A DNA stretch of 5,282 bases, taken from Acidobacteriota bacterium. GTDB lineage: Bacteria; Acidobacteriota; Terriglobia; Terriglobales; Acidobacteriaceae. Location of the stretch: the NCBI GenBank assembly GCA_021780095.1, contig JAJXZK010000050.1, forward strand, positions 1 to 5,282, in the 5' to 3' direction. A program made the translations under genes and the position numbers. Of the stretch, positions 1-5,282 are shown piece after piece; the first letter of the stretch is position 1; each line of letters starts with the position of its first letter. The notes beneath the pieces were generated by a model. That model did no database searches. It saw only the letters and a list, made by a program, of their open reading frames with translations, and was not told the origin of the DNA.

Positions 1-303
1 AACATCAAGGGCGTGAAGGACGTCATCGATAACATCCAGGTAGATCCGGTGTCGATGATGGACGATCGTATCCGGATTGCGGTATACCGCGCGGTCTATG
101 GCTTCCCATCGCTGAACAAGTATGCGATCGATCCTGTCCAACCGATTCGCATTTCGGTCCAGCATGGGAATGTGACGCTTTACGGCGTGGTGGATTCGCA
201 GGCGGACAAAGACGCCGCCGGAATCCGGGCCAACAGCGTTCCAGGTGTCTTCCATGTGACCAATGATCTAACCGTCAGGGGTCAAAAAGAGGGCGCGAAG
301 TAA
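1..303 (+). CDS. BON-domain protein, 3' part (start lies upstream of window)
   Basis: The frame is open from base 1 and stops at TAA 301-303, giving 100 visible residues. An internal GTG at 13 could be taken as a start, but the residues before and after it (NIKGVKDVIDNIQV) look like the closing strand of one BON domain, so the true start is very probably upstream. A second BON domain follows at about residues 21-93: a charged helix (DDRIRIAVYRAVYG), then the typical strand IRISVQHGNVTLYGVV, a helix with ADKDAAGIRANSVPGV, and the closing strand FHVTNDLTV. BON domains (as in OsmY and channel-associated proteins) are thought to bind phospholipid or sit in the periplasm or envelope; the exact role here is unknown. 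Any signal peptide would be outside the window. The gene ends in a strong terminator, so it is not co-transcribed strongly with the prenyltransferase downstream. Family call is fairly sure, function is not. Confidence 0.85.
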   Translation, partial: NIKGVKDVIDNIQVDPVSMMDDRIRIAVYRAVYGFPSLNKYAIDPVQPIRISVQHGNVTLYGVVDSQADKDAAGIRANSVPGVFHVTNDLTVRGQKEGAK

Positions 304-320
304 GCGCTGATTGATTCAAG

Positions 321-352
321 AAAGAGGCCTTGCTGCCGGCAAGGCCTTTTTT
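321..352 (+). terminator. Rho-independent terminator of the BON gene
   Basis: A perfect 9-bp stem (325-333 with 339-347, arms AGGCCTTGC and GCAAGGCCT) encloses a 5-base loop (334-338) and runs into six T residues at 347-352. Bases 321-324 can add weaker A-T and G-T pairs with the T run. It begins 18 bases after the BON stop codon and ends 32 bases before the next start, which is classic placement for an intrinsic terminator. Confidence 0.92.
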
Positions 353-384
353 CTGGCGAACATTCGATTCGATAGACTTAAGCC

Positions 385-1266
385 ATGGGTTTTATTCGCA
401 GTGTGGGCACGACGCTGGAGATGATCAAGTGGGAGCACTCGGTCTTTGCGCTGCCGTTTGCGCTAACCGGAGCCATGCTGGCGGCGAATGGGCTTCCACG
501 GCCGATGCAGCTGGTATGGATTGTTGTTTGTATGGTGAGCGCACGGTCGGCGGCGATGGCGTTCAATCGCTGGGCGGATGCGTCGCTCGATGCGGAGAAT
601 CCGCGGACGAAGATGAGGGCGATCCCGGCGGGCCTGCTCTCCAAGGGATTTGTAGGCGGCTTTACGATCGCGATGACGGCGATCTTTATTCTGGGCTGCG
701 CGGAGCTGAACCGGCTGACCCTGTATCTTTCTCCGGTTGTGCTGCTGGTGCTGTTCTCCTATTCGTACATGAAGCGGTTTACGCGTTGGTCGCACCTGGT
801 GCTGGGTCTGGCGCTGGGGTTAGCTCCGGCGGCGGCGTGGATTGCGGTGCGTGGGTCGCTTGATCCGAGGATTCTGATTTTGACAGTTGCGGTGATGTTC
901 TGGGTGGCAGGCTTTGACCTTCTCTATGCCTGCCAGGACGCGGCGCATGACCGCACGCATGGACTATTCAGCGTGCCAGCGATTTGGGGGATTGAGGCGG
1001 CTTTCTGGATGGCACGTCTCTTGCACGTTCTGATGCTGGGGCTTCTGGTGTGGCTGGTGCGGGCGTTCTCGCTGGGGCATTTTGCCTGGTTCGGCGTGGT
1101 GGCAGTGGCGGCGCTGTTGCTGTATGAGCACTTGATCGTTTCTCCGGGAGACCTTCGGCGACTGAATGCGGCATTTTTCACCATGAATGGCGTGATTTCC
1201 ATGGTGTTTTTCTGTTTTGTAGCTGCGGACTTGCTACTGAGGCACAGGATCGTCTTCGGAAGGTAG
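385..1266 (+). CDS. mqnP: UbiA-family prenyltransferase, MqnP-like (menaquinone synthesis)
   Basis: The product is a 293-residue integral membrane enzyme that attaches a polyprenyl chain to an aromatic acceptor. Two Asp-rich motifs that bind Mg-diphosphate in the UbiA family are visible: N61-R-W-A-D65-x3-D69 followed by ENPRTKMRAIPAG, and D178-LLYACQD185-AAHD189 followed by GLFSVP. Hydrophobic stretches fill most of the rest (about 24-58, 92-106, 112-128, 138-154, 163-180, 207-226, 233-249, 265-285), matching the usual eight or nine helices. The N-terminal MIKWEHSVFALPFALTGA and the SARSAAMAFNR stretch resemble the subgroup often labelled 4-hydroxybenzoate polyprenyltransferase but assigned to MqnP of the futalosine route; classical UbiA remains possible. 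The ATG at 385 is the earliest possible start because an in-frame TAA lies at 379-381. No clear Shine-Dalgarno precedes it. The gene has a terminator on each side and appears monocistronic. Confidence 0.88.
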   Translation: MGFIRSVGTTLEMIKWEHSVFALPFALTGAMLAANGLPRPMQLVWIVVCMVSARSAAMAFNRWADASLDAENPRTKMRAIPAGLLSKGFVGGFTIAMTAIFILGCAELNRLTLYLSPVVLLVLFSYSYMKRFTRWSHLVLGLALGLAPAAAWIAVRGSLDPRILILTVAVMFWVAGFDLLYACQDAAHDRTHGLFSVPAIWGIEAAFWMARLLHVLMLGLLVWLVRAFSLGHFAWFGVVAVAALLLYEHLIVSPGDLRRLNAAFFTMNGVISMVFFCFVAADLLLRHRIVFGR

Positions 1267-1271
1267 ACAAA

Positions 1272-1302
1272 GAAAGACCCGCGATTGAATCGCGGGTCTT
1301 TC
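1272..1302. terminator. Bidirectional terminator between convergent genes
   Basis: Bases 1272-1286 and 1288-1302 are perfect reverse complements around one central base, so a stem of about 13 bp with a 5-base loop (1285-1289) can form on either strand. The arms carry GACCCGCGAT and ATCGCGGGTC. On the plus strand it starts 6 bases after the prenyltransferase stop and its 3' arm ends in CTTTC. On the minus strand it starts 21 bases after the csbD-like stop and reads out as a T-rich CTTTCTTTG. The near-perfect symmetry and the convergent setting argue that it stops transcription from both sides. Confidence 0.88.
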
Positions 1303-1322
1303 AGCAGTCTGGGGGTAGGGGA

Positions 1323-1637
1323 CTAAGCAGATCGCCGCTCGGTGTTGTGATCGCGCAGCTCATCTATTTTCTGGTTGATGTGTTTCTTTACTGACTGGGT
1401 TGTGTCGGTGATGCCGTGCCGAAGCTCGTTAGCCTGTTTTTCACGTTCACCCTTATTCTGTGATGCAGAATCTCTGATTGCCGCTTGTGCATTTCCGACA
1501 ATATCCTTGACGGCGCCCTTGATTTGTTGCCCGGCTCCTTCGTTCGCCAAGCGATCATTGCCGATGGATTCGCCGATGGTCTGCTTGACTGATCCTGCAA
1601 GCTGATCAGCCTTTCCGGTTAACTGGGTTTTATTCAC
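1323..1637 (-). CDS. CsbD-like stress-response protein
   Basis: The product is a 104-residue, very hydrophilic protein with no signal peptide or membrane segment. The first 58 or so residues match the CsbD pattern: N-terminal NKTQLTGKADQLAGSVKQ, then GESIGNDRLANEGAGQQIKGAVKDIVGNAQAAI, with the repeated G-K/Q-x-K-G-x-V-K units of the family. The remaining 45 residues are a charged, Lys/Glu/Gln-rich tail predicted helical, longer than in the usual 60-70-residue CsbD proteins. CsbD of Bacillus subtilis belongs to the sigma-B general stress regulon; the molecular role of the family is unknown. The start is GTG (1637-1635), supported by an AGGAG ribosome site seven bases upstream; no ATG fits better. 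It follows the small membrane protein gene with a 33-base gap and is probably co-transcribed with it. A possible hairpin covering the start codon is described in the findings. Confidence 0.88.
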   Translation of the reverse strand: MNKTQLTGKADQLAGSVKQTIGESIGNDRLANEGAGQQIKGAVKDIVGNAQAAIRDSASQNKGEREKQANELRHGITDTTQSVKKHINQKIDELRDHNTERRSA

Positions 1638-1644
1638 GGGTTAA

Positions 1645-1649
1645 CTCCT
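1645..1649 (-). promoter_or_regulatory. Ribosome binding site of the csbD-like gene
   Basis: The minus strand reads AGGAG, then a 7-base spacer, then GTG. This is the best Shine-Dalgarno in the window and fixes the non-ATG start at 1637. Confidence 0.8.
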
Positions 1650-1670
1650 GGGATGGATTGTTATTGCGTG

Positions 1671-1820
1671 CTAGATCGTCCGTCTGCCATTGATCAGCTG
1701 CAGGATAAGGACGACGAGCGCAATGAGTAACAGGATGTGGATGTAGGCCCCAAGGACGTGAAAACCGATGAAGCCGACCAGCCAGAGTACAAGCAGGATG
1801 ACGAAAATAGTCCACAGCAT
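1671..1820 (-). CDS. Small two-helix membrane protein, lmo0937 family type
   Basis: This is a 49-residue, strongly hydrophobic protein. Helix one spans about residues 3-20 (TIFVILLVLWLVGFIGFH) and helix two about 26-43, after the turn residues VLGAY and the family-typical IHILL. It ends in a short basic tail, NGRRTI. The pattern MLWTI-VILLVLWL-G, a central G-x-(Y/F)-IHILL and a terminal GRR is that of the small lmo0937-like membrane proteins (labelled DUF5670 in some annotations), which often sit beside CsbD, BON or other stress genes; their function is unknown. I chose the ATG at 1820 because the family starts with M-L-(W/Y)-T-I. The frame stays open upstream to an ATG at 1970, but that extension is hydrophilic, lacks family resemblance, and overlaps the pheA start. 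An AGAAAGG motif lies 10 bases before this ATG. The csbD-like gene follows after 33 bases. Confidence 0.82.
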   Translation of the reverse strand: MLWTIFVILLVLWLVGFIGFHVLGAYIHILLLIALVVLILQLINGRRTI

Positions 1821-1928
1821 TGGGGGAGAGCCTTTCTGGTCGTAGTTATCGCGACATATTGGTAAGGTGCGTTCTATCGGGTCATGGTTGCCGTACAATT
1901 TGAGTTCCATAGGGAAGCGAAAGAAACG
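1821..1928. promoter_or_regulatory. Divergent control region between the minus-strand stress pair and pheA
   Basis: These 108 bases separate two divergent starts and must hold promoters for both units. On the plus strand a TACAAT at 1894-1899 matches the sigma-70 -10 box at five of six positions, but no convincing -35 box stands 16-18 bases upstream. If used, transcription would begin near 1906, downstream of the alternative pheA ATG at 1884. On the minus strand TTGTAC (1898-1893), a 16-base spacer and TAGAAC (1876-1871) is a weak sigma-70-like pair, and GGAACT (1908-1903) resembles an ECF-type -35 box without a clear partner. The presence of promoters is inferred from geometry; the exact boxes are tentative. 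Confidence 0.45.
1831..1837 (-). promoter_or_regulatory. Likely ribosome binding site of the small membrane protein
   Basis: The minus strand reads AGAAAGG, with the final AAGG 10 bases before the ATG at 1820. The spacing is slightly long but it is the only purine-rich site nearby, and it favours the 49-residue start over the longer alternative. Confidence 0.5.
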
Positions 1929-2753
1929 ATGCGAATTGCGATTCAAGGAGAACCTGGGTCTTTCAGCCATGAGGCGGCGCTGCGGATTGCGCCGGGAGCG
2001 ACAATTGTTCCGTGTGCGGTGTCGCGGGATGTTTTTGCCGCAGTGACGGAGGCTGGCGCTGATGCAGCGGTGATTCCGATTGAGAACTCGCTGGCAGGGT
2101 CAGTCGTAGAGCACTACGACCTGCTGCTGCAGCATGACGTGGCGATCGAGACGGAGGCACTTTTGCGGATACGCCACAACCTGATCGGCGTGCCGGGCGC
2201 ACGGTTGGAGAACATCACGCGGGTCTATTCGCATCCGGTCGCGTTGGCGCAGTGCCGGAATTTTCTAGCCGAGCATCCGGGGATGACGGCGACGCCGTTC
2301 TACGATACGGCAGGCAGTGTGAAGCATTTGATGGCCGAGCGCGAGGAGACGACGGCGGGAATCGCGAGCGCTCAGGCAGCCGCGCATTATGGAGGAGAGA
2401 TTCTGGCGGCTGGGATCGAAGACAACGCGGAGAACTTCACGCGGTTCTTTCTGATTCGTCCGCGCGCTGAGGTTAAGGCGGATTTGCGTCCGGACAAGGT
2501 GAGCGTGGCCTTCACGGTTGAGAACCGGCCAGGCACTCTGGTGGCGGCGCTGGAGGTTTTTGCTAAGCAGAAGACGAACCTGACGAGGATTGAGTCGCGT
2601 CCGGTGCCGGGACGGCCGTGGGAATACGTATTCTATGCGGACTACCAGCTTTCGAATCCTGAGACGGCGGATCTGGCACTTGAGCTTCTTGCGCAATACT
2701 GCTCCATGGTGAAAGAGCTGGGGCGGTACCGGGCTGCGAAGGGGACGGTGTGA
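1929..2753 (+). CDS. pheA: Prephenate dehydratase (phenylalanine synthesis), monofunctional
   Basis: The enzyme converts prephenate to phenylpyruvate, the last committed step to phenylalanine, in the cytoplasm. With the start at 1929 it has 274 residues, typical of a stand-alone dehydratase without a chorismate mutase domain. The catalytic domain covers about 1-177: MRIAIQGEPGSFSHEAA at the N-terminus, VIPIENSLAGSV at 48-59, the VYSHPVALAQCRNFL stretch from 99, GIASAQAA from 144, and IEDNAENFTRFF with the catalytic T171-R-F. A C-terminal ACT domain (about 190-265) contains ENRPGTLVAALEVFA and NLTRIESRP; GTLV (202-205) and ESRP (222-225) correspond to the GALV and ESRP phenylalanine-binding motifs, so feedback inhibition is likely. 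The ATG at 1884 would add 15 residues of non-family sequence; the family begins at the M of 1929, with AGGGA at 1911-1915, rather far upstream, and GCGAAAG closer. No Phe-rich leader peptide is visible. Confidence 0.95.
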   Translation: MRIAIQGEPGSFSHEAALRIAPGATIVPCAVSRDVFAAVTEAGADAAVIPIENSLAGSVVEHYDLLLQHDVAIETEALLRIRHNLIGVPGARLENITRVYSHPVALAQCRNFLAEHPGMTATPFYDTAGSVKHLMAEREETTAGIASAQAAAHYGGEILAAGIEDNAENFTRFFLIRPRAEVKADLRPDKVSVAFTVENRPGTLVAALEVFAKQKTNLTRIESRPVPGRPWEYVFYADYQLSNPETADLALELLAQYCSMVKELGRYRAAKGTV

Positions 2754-2771
2754 GAGCGATCACGCTTCTTT
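2754..2771 (+). terminator. Weak candidate terminator after pheA
   Basis: Directly after the pheA stop, AGCG (2755-2758) pairs with CGCT (2763-2766) around the loop ATCA; G2754 and T2767 can add a wobble pair. A short T-rich run (TTCTTT, 2766-2771) follows. The stem is only four or five pairs, so it may be weak or fortuitous, but its position suits pheA. Confidence 0.3.
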
Positions 2772-2995
2772 AACTTTCCAGGCCGGTTGTTGATGAAGTT
2801 CGGTTGGAACCGGAATCGTTTCCTCCACGTAGCTGCATCCTAAAGGAATGTGAATGTGCGTAGTCTGTGGCGCGTGAACTCGAGCGGAGGGAAGGCATTC
2901 TGAGGATACCGCCCAAGTTTATTTCTTAAGCGATTGATTCTAAATGGCGGTTCGGTTTGGCTCGGGGACCTTGCGACCGAATTCAATTTGCAGAG

Positions 2996-3001
2996 TCTAA
3001 T
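2996..3001 (+). promoter_or_regulatory. Candidate -10 box of the lon promoter
   Basis: TCTAAT matches the -10 consensus at five of six positions in an AT-rich stretch 29 bases before the lon start. The nearest -35-like hexamer, TTGCGA (2971-2976), lies 19 bases upstream, longer than the ideal 17. A start of transcription near 3008 would leave room for the ribosome site. A later pair, TTGCAG (2988-2993) with TCTGAT (3011-3016), would begin inside the ribosome site and is less likely. Confidence 0.3.
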
Positions 3002-3017
3002 AGCTAATTATCTGATA

Positions 3018-3025
3018 GAAGGGGA
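3018..3025 (+). promoter_or_regulatory. Ribosome binding site of lon
   Basis: GAAGGGGA ends five bases before the ATG at 3030 and is a strong Shine-Dalgarno. A GTG codon follows the ATG immediately (3033), so initiation one codon later is possible but would change the product by only one residue. Confidence 0.75.
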
Positions 3026-3029
3026 CTCA

Positions 3030-5282
3030 ATGGTGAGCGACTTTTTAAGTGTGATCCAGCCCAGCGATCCCAACCAGCGCGAGGCTAACTCAGAGGGCCG
3101 GGCATTGCCGATTCTTCCCGTGCGCGATACGGTTTTGTTCCCGCACGCAGTGCTGCCGCTGACGGTGGGTAGGGAAAGCTCTATTCAGCTGATTCAATCG
3201 CTGGGTGAGGAAAAGAGGATTGTGGTGGTGGCGCAGCGGGACGCGAGGATGGATGCGCCTCAGCCATCTGACTTGTTTGAATTTGGGACCCTGGCAACGA
3301 TCCACAAAGTGGTGAAGATGCCGAACCAGAGCCTGTTTGTGTTTACCGAGGGCACGGAGCGGGTGAAGCTGGGAGCTTTTTCCCAGATTGAACCATTCAT
3401 GACGGCGGCAGTCGAGACGGTGGCCGAGGTAGCGCCGGCGAAGGGGCCTGAGCTTGAGGCGATCCAGCGGAACGTGCTTTCGGCATTCCAGCAGATTGTG
3501 GCTGCGTCGCCGACATTGTCGGACGAGTTGCAGACCATTGCGATGAACATAGAGGAGCCAGGGCGGCTGGTGGACTTCATTGCGTCGTCGCTGCCGTTTC
3601 TAGCGACGCCGGACAAACAGGAGCTGCTGGAGACGCCGGATGTAATGGCACGTCTGGAGCGGGTAAACAAGCATCTGGCGAAAGAGCTGGAGGTCCAGCA
3701 ACTAAGAAACAAGATCCAGTCGGAAGTCCAGGACCAGGTGCAGCAGTCGCAGAGGGACTACTATCTGCGCGAGCAGATGAAGGCGATCCAGAAGGAGCTC
3801 GGCGACATCGACGAGAACCAGAAGGACATTGAAGAGCTGCGCAAGAAGATTGAAGCGGCGGGGATGCCGGAGGAGACCGAGAAAGAGGCGTTGAAGGAGC
3901 TGACCCGGCTGTCGCGCATGTCTCCCATGGCGGCGGATTATTCGCTGACGCGGAACTATATCGAGTGGCTTGCGGTGCTGCCGTGGTCGAAGTCGTCGGG
4001 CGCAGAGGTTGATATTGCCAAGGCCAAGCAGATTCTGGACGAGGACCACTATGACCTTAAGAAGGTGAAGGACAGAATTCTTGACTACCTTTCGGTGCGG
4101 CGGCTGAAGCCGACCATGAAGGGGCCGATCCTTTGCTTCGTCGGGCCTCCGGGCGTAGGCAAGACTTCGCTGGGGCGGAGCATTGCGCGCGCGCTGGATC
4201 GTAAGTTCCAGCGAATTTCGCTGGGCGGCATGCACGACGAGGCGGAGATTCGCGGGCATCGCCGGACGTACATTGGAGCGCTGCCGGGGCAGATTATCCA
4301 AAACCTGCGTCGCGCGGGGACCAACGATCCGGTGTTCATGCTGGACGAGATCGACAAGCTGGGCCGGGACTTCCGCGGCGATCCGTCGTCGGCGCTGCTG
4401 GAGACGCTGGATCCGGAGCAGAACAACACGTTCCGAGACAACTATCTCGACCAGCCCTTTGATTTGTCGAAGGTGCTGTTTATCTGCACGGCGAACCAGT
4501 TGGACCCGATTCCGGCTCCGCTGCTGGACCGCATGGAGATCATTGATCTGCAGGGGTACACGGAAGAGGAGAAGATCCACATCGCGTTCCGGTACCTGAT
4601 TCCAAGGCAGATCAAAGAGAACGGCATTCAGGCGGACAACATCGAATTCCCCGAGGATTCTGTCTCGTACATCGTGCGGCACTACACGCGGGAGGCGGGC
4701 GTGCGCAAGCTGGAGCAACTGCTGGGGACGGTGTGCCGCAAACAGGCGCGGCGCATTGCCGAAGGCAAGACGGAAAAGCTGACGGTGACTCGCGAGATCG
4801 TGCAGGAGTTCCTGGGCGGAATCAAGGTTCGAGTGGACACGGAGATCGCCGAGCGCACGAAGCGTGCGGGGGTGGCTGTGGGCTTGGCGTGGACTCCGGC
4901 GGGCGGCGATGTGCTGTTTATTGAAGCCAACCGGATGAAGGGCAAGGGCAGCTTTACGATGACCGGCCAGATTGGCGGCGTGATGCAGGAGTCCATGCAG
5001 GCTGCGCTCACCTGGGTGAGGTCGAACGCGAAGCTGCTGGGGCTGGAGGAAGACTTCACGAAGGACACGGACATTCATATCCATGTGCCGGCGGGAGCTA
5101 TTCCGAAGGACGGGCCTTCGGCGGGCGTGACCATGGCGACGGCGCTGGTGTCTCTGATGACCGATACACCGGTGCATCCGCTGACCGCTATGACGGGGGA
5201 GATCACGCTGAGCGGCAATGTGCTGCCCGTGGGCGGCATCAAAGAGAAGTTCCTGGCTGCGAAGCGAGCCGGCGTGAAGGAC
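3030..5282 (+). CDS. lon: ATP-dependent Lon protease (LonA type), 3' end beyond window
   Basis: The frame is open from ATG 3030 to the last base, 751 complete codons. Lon is a cytoplasmic hexameric AAA+ serine protease that unfolds and degrades misfolded and regulatory proteins. Domains in order: substrate-binding N-domain from about residue 25 ([20 protein letters not shown]) to about 215; a helical, coiled-coil-prone linker with [16 protein letters not shown] at 244-259; AAA+ module about 335-535 with Walker A GPPGVGKT at 372-379, Walker B MLDEID with D439-E440, sensor-1 N489, arginine finger R501 (LLDRME) and sensor-2 R559 (TREAGVR); and the Lon protease domain from about 605, with the catalytic S697 in KDGPSAG and K740 in GGIKEK. 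All key residues are intact, so the gene should be functional. By comparison with Escherichia coli Lon (784 residues, Ser679/Lys722), about 50 C-terminal residues are missing because the window ends. The 24-residue N-terminal lead before the LON domain is polar and not recognisable. Confidence 0.97.
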   Translation, partial: MVSDFLSVIQPSDPNQREANSEGRALPILPVRDTVLFPHAVLPLTVGRESSIQLIQSLGEEKRIVVVAQRDARMDAPQPSDLFEFGTLATIHKVVKMPNQSLFVFTEGTERVKLGAFSQIEPFMTAAVETVAEVAPAKGPELEAIQRNVLSAFQQIVAASPTLSDELQTIAMNIEEPGRLVDFIASSLPFLATPDKQELLETPDVMARLERVNKHLAKELEVQQLRNKIQSEVQDQVQQSQRDYYLREQMKAIQKELGDIDENQKDIEELRKKIEAAGMPEETEKEALKELTRLSRMSPMAADYSLTRNYIEWLAVLPWSKSSGAEVDIAKAKQILDEDHYDLKKVKDRILDYLSVRRLKPTMKGPILCFVGPPGVGKTSLGRSIARALDRKFQRISLGGMHDEAEIRGHRRTYIGALPGQIIQNLRRAGTNDPVFMLDEIDKLGRDFRGDPSSALLETLDPEQNNTFRDNYLDQPFDLSKVLFICTANQLDPIPAPLLDRMEIIDLQGYTEEEKIHIAFRYLIPRQIKENGIQADNIEFPEDSVSYIVRHYTREAGVRKLEQLLGTVCRKQARRIAEGKTEKLTVTREIVQEFLGGIKVRVDTEIAERTKRAGVAVGLAWTPAGGDVLFIEANRMKGKGSFTMTGQIGGVMQESMQAALTWVRSNAKLLGLEEDFTKDTDIHIHVPAGAIPKDGPSAGVTMATALVSLMTDTPVHPLTAMTGEITLSGNVLPVGGIKEKFLAAKRAGVKD

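Larger units (their letters stand above)
2754..3029. other. Intergenic region between pheA and lon
   Basis: These 276 bases hold no convincing protein gene. Visible elements are a weak hairpin just after pheA, an inverted repeat CCGGTT (2783-2788) with AACCGG (2808-2813) over a 19-base gap, a seven-codon reading frame with a good ribosome site at 2854-2877, and an AT-rich stretch (about 2978-3016) just before lon that probably contains its promoter. The last part is clearly richer in A and T than the flanking genes. I see no CIRCE (TTAGCACTC inverted repeat) and no clear sigma-32-type heat-shock promoter. Confidence 0.7.

Noticed and set aside
330..863. A 177-codon plus-strand frame overlapping the prenyltransferase
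   Set aside because: It is out of frame with the motif-bearing gene, starts inside a terminator stem, and translates into Gly/Ala/Asp-rich sequence with no family resemblance.
1630..1815. A 61-codon minus-strand frame overlapping the small membrane protein
   Set aside because: It is in a different frame from the hydrophobic family-like product, is rich in His/Arg/Pro, and runs into the csbD start.
1884..1928. Upstream ATG giving a 15-residue extension of pheA
   Set aside because: The added residues do not resemble dehydratase N-termini, and family members begin at the MRIAIQGEPGSF position (1929).
1821..1970. N-terminal extension of the small membrane protein to an ATG at 1970
   Set aside because: The extra 50 residues are hydrophilic, unlike the family, and would overlap the start of pheA on the other strand; the ATG at 1820 gives a textbook family N-terminus.
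2265..2696. A 143-codon minus-strand frame inside pheA
   Set aside because: It is antisense to the conserved dehydratase and ACT motifs; the translation is Arg/Leu-rich with no known pattern.
2783..2813. Inverted repeat CCGGTT / AACCGG after pheA as a second terminator
   Set aside because: The stem is six pairs with a 19-base loop and no T run follows, so a terminator role is not supported.
3702..5177. A 491-codon open frame on the minus strand inside lon
   Set aside because: It lies antisense to a complete set of Lon motifs, its translation is a low-complexity Arg/Leu/His/Gln-rich string with no recognisable domain, and such long antisense frames are expected opposite GC-biased codons.
1..5282. 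Search for tRNA, rRNA, CRISPR arrays, insertion-sequence ends or a novel defence or multi-gene system
   Set aside because: No regularly spaced repeats, transposase-like motifs, terminal inverted repeats or tRNA-like cloverleaf were seen; the genes are familiar chromosomal families with intact key residues.

Overview
The window reads as ordinary chromosomal housekeeping DNA from a moderately GC-rich bacterium. My best guess is an Acidobacteriota member of the Terriglobus/Granulicella/Edaphobacter kind. The guess rests on the mix of genes: a BON-domain protein, an MqnP-like prenyltransferase, a stand-alone prephenate dehydratase, a Lon protease, and a CsbD gene next to a tiny lmo0937-like membrane protein. 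It is inference from family resemblance, not from a marker gene.

Layout. At 1-303 (+) is the 3' end of a BON-domain protein, closed by a strong hairpin terminator (321-352). At 385-1266 (+) is a UbiA-family prenyltransferase most like MqnP of the futalosine menaquinone route. It converges on a minus-strand pair and is separated from it by a perfect palindrome (1272-1302) that should terminate transcription from both sides. The minus-strand pair reads, in transcription order, a 49-residue two-helix membrane protein (1820-1671) and then a CsbD-like protein (1637-1323), probably one small stress operon. A 108-base divergent control region (1821-1928) leads into pheA, prephenate dehydratase (1929-2753, +). 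A 276-base gap (2754-3029) without a convincing gene follows. Then lon (3030 to the window end, +) runs off the 3' edge about 50 residues short of its usual C-terminus, with both ATPase and protease active-site residues inside the window.

How they work together. There is no single pathway. The prenyltransferase serves respiratory quinone synthesis and pheA serves phenylalanine synthesis. Lon, CsbD, the small membrane protein and the BON protein are all of kinds linked to stress or envelope upkeep. The gene order (two terminators, one divergent promoter region, one long gap before lon) suggests at least four independent transcription units. I see no phage, transposon, CRISPR, RNA gene or novel multi-gene system. 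The points worth a second look are regulatory and small: a possible start-codon-masking hairpin on csbD, a seven-codon Cys-containing reading frame with a good ribosome site before lon, and a prenyltransferase gene with no visible ribosome site.
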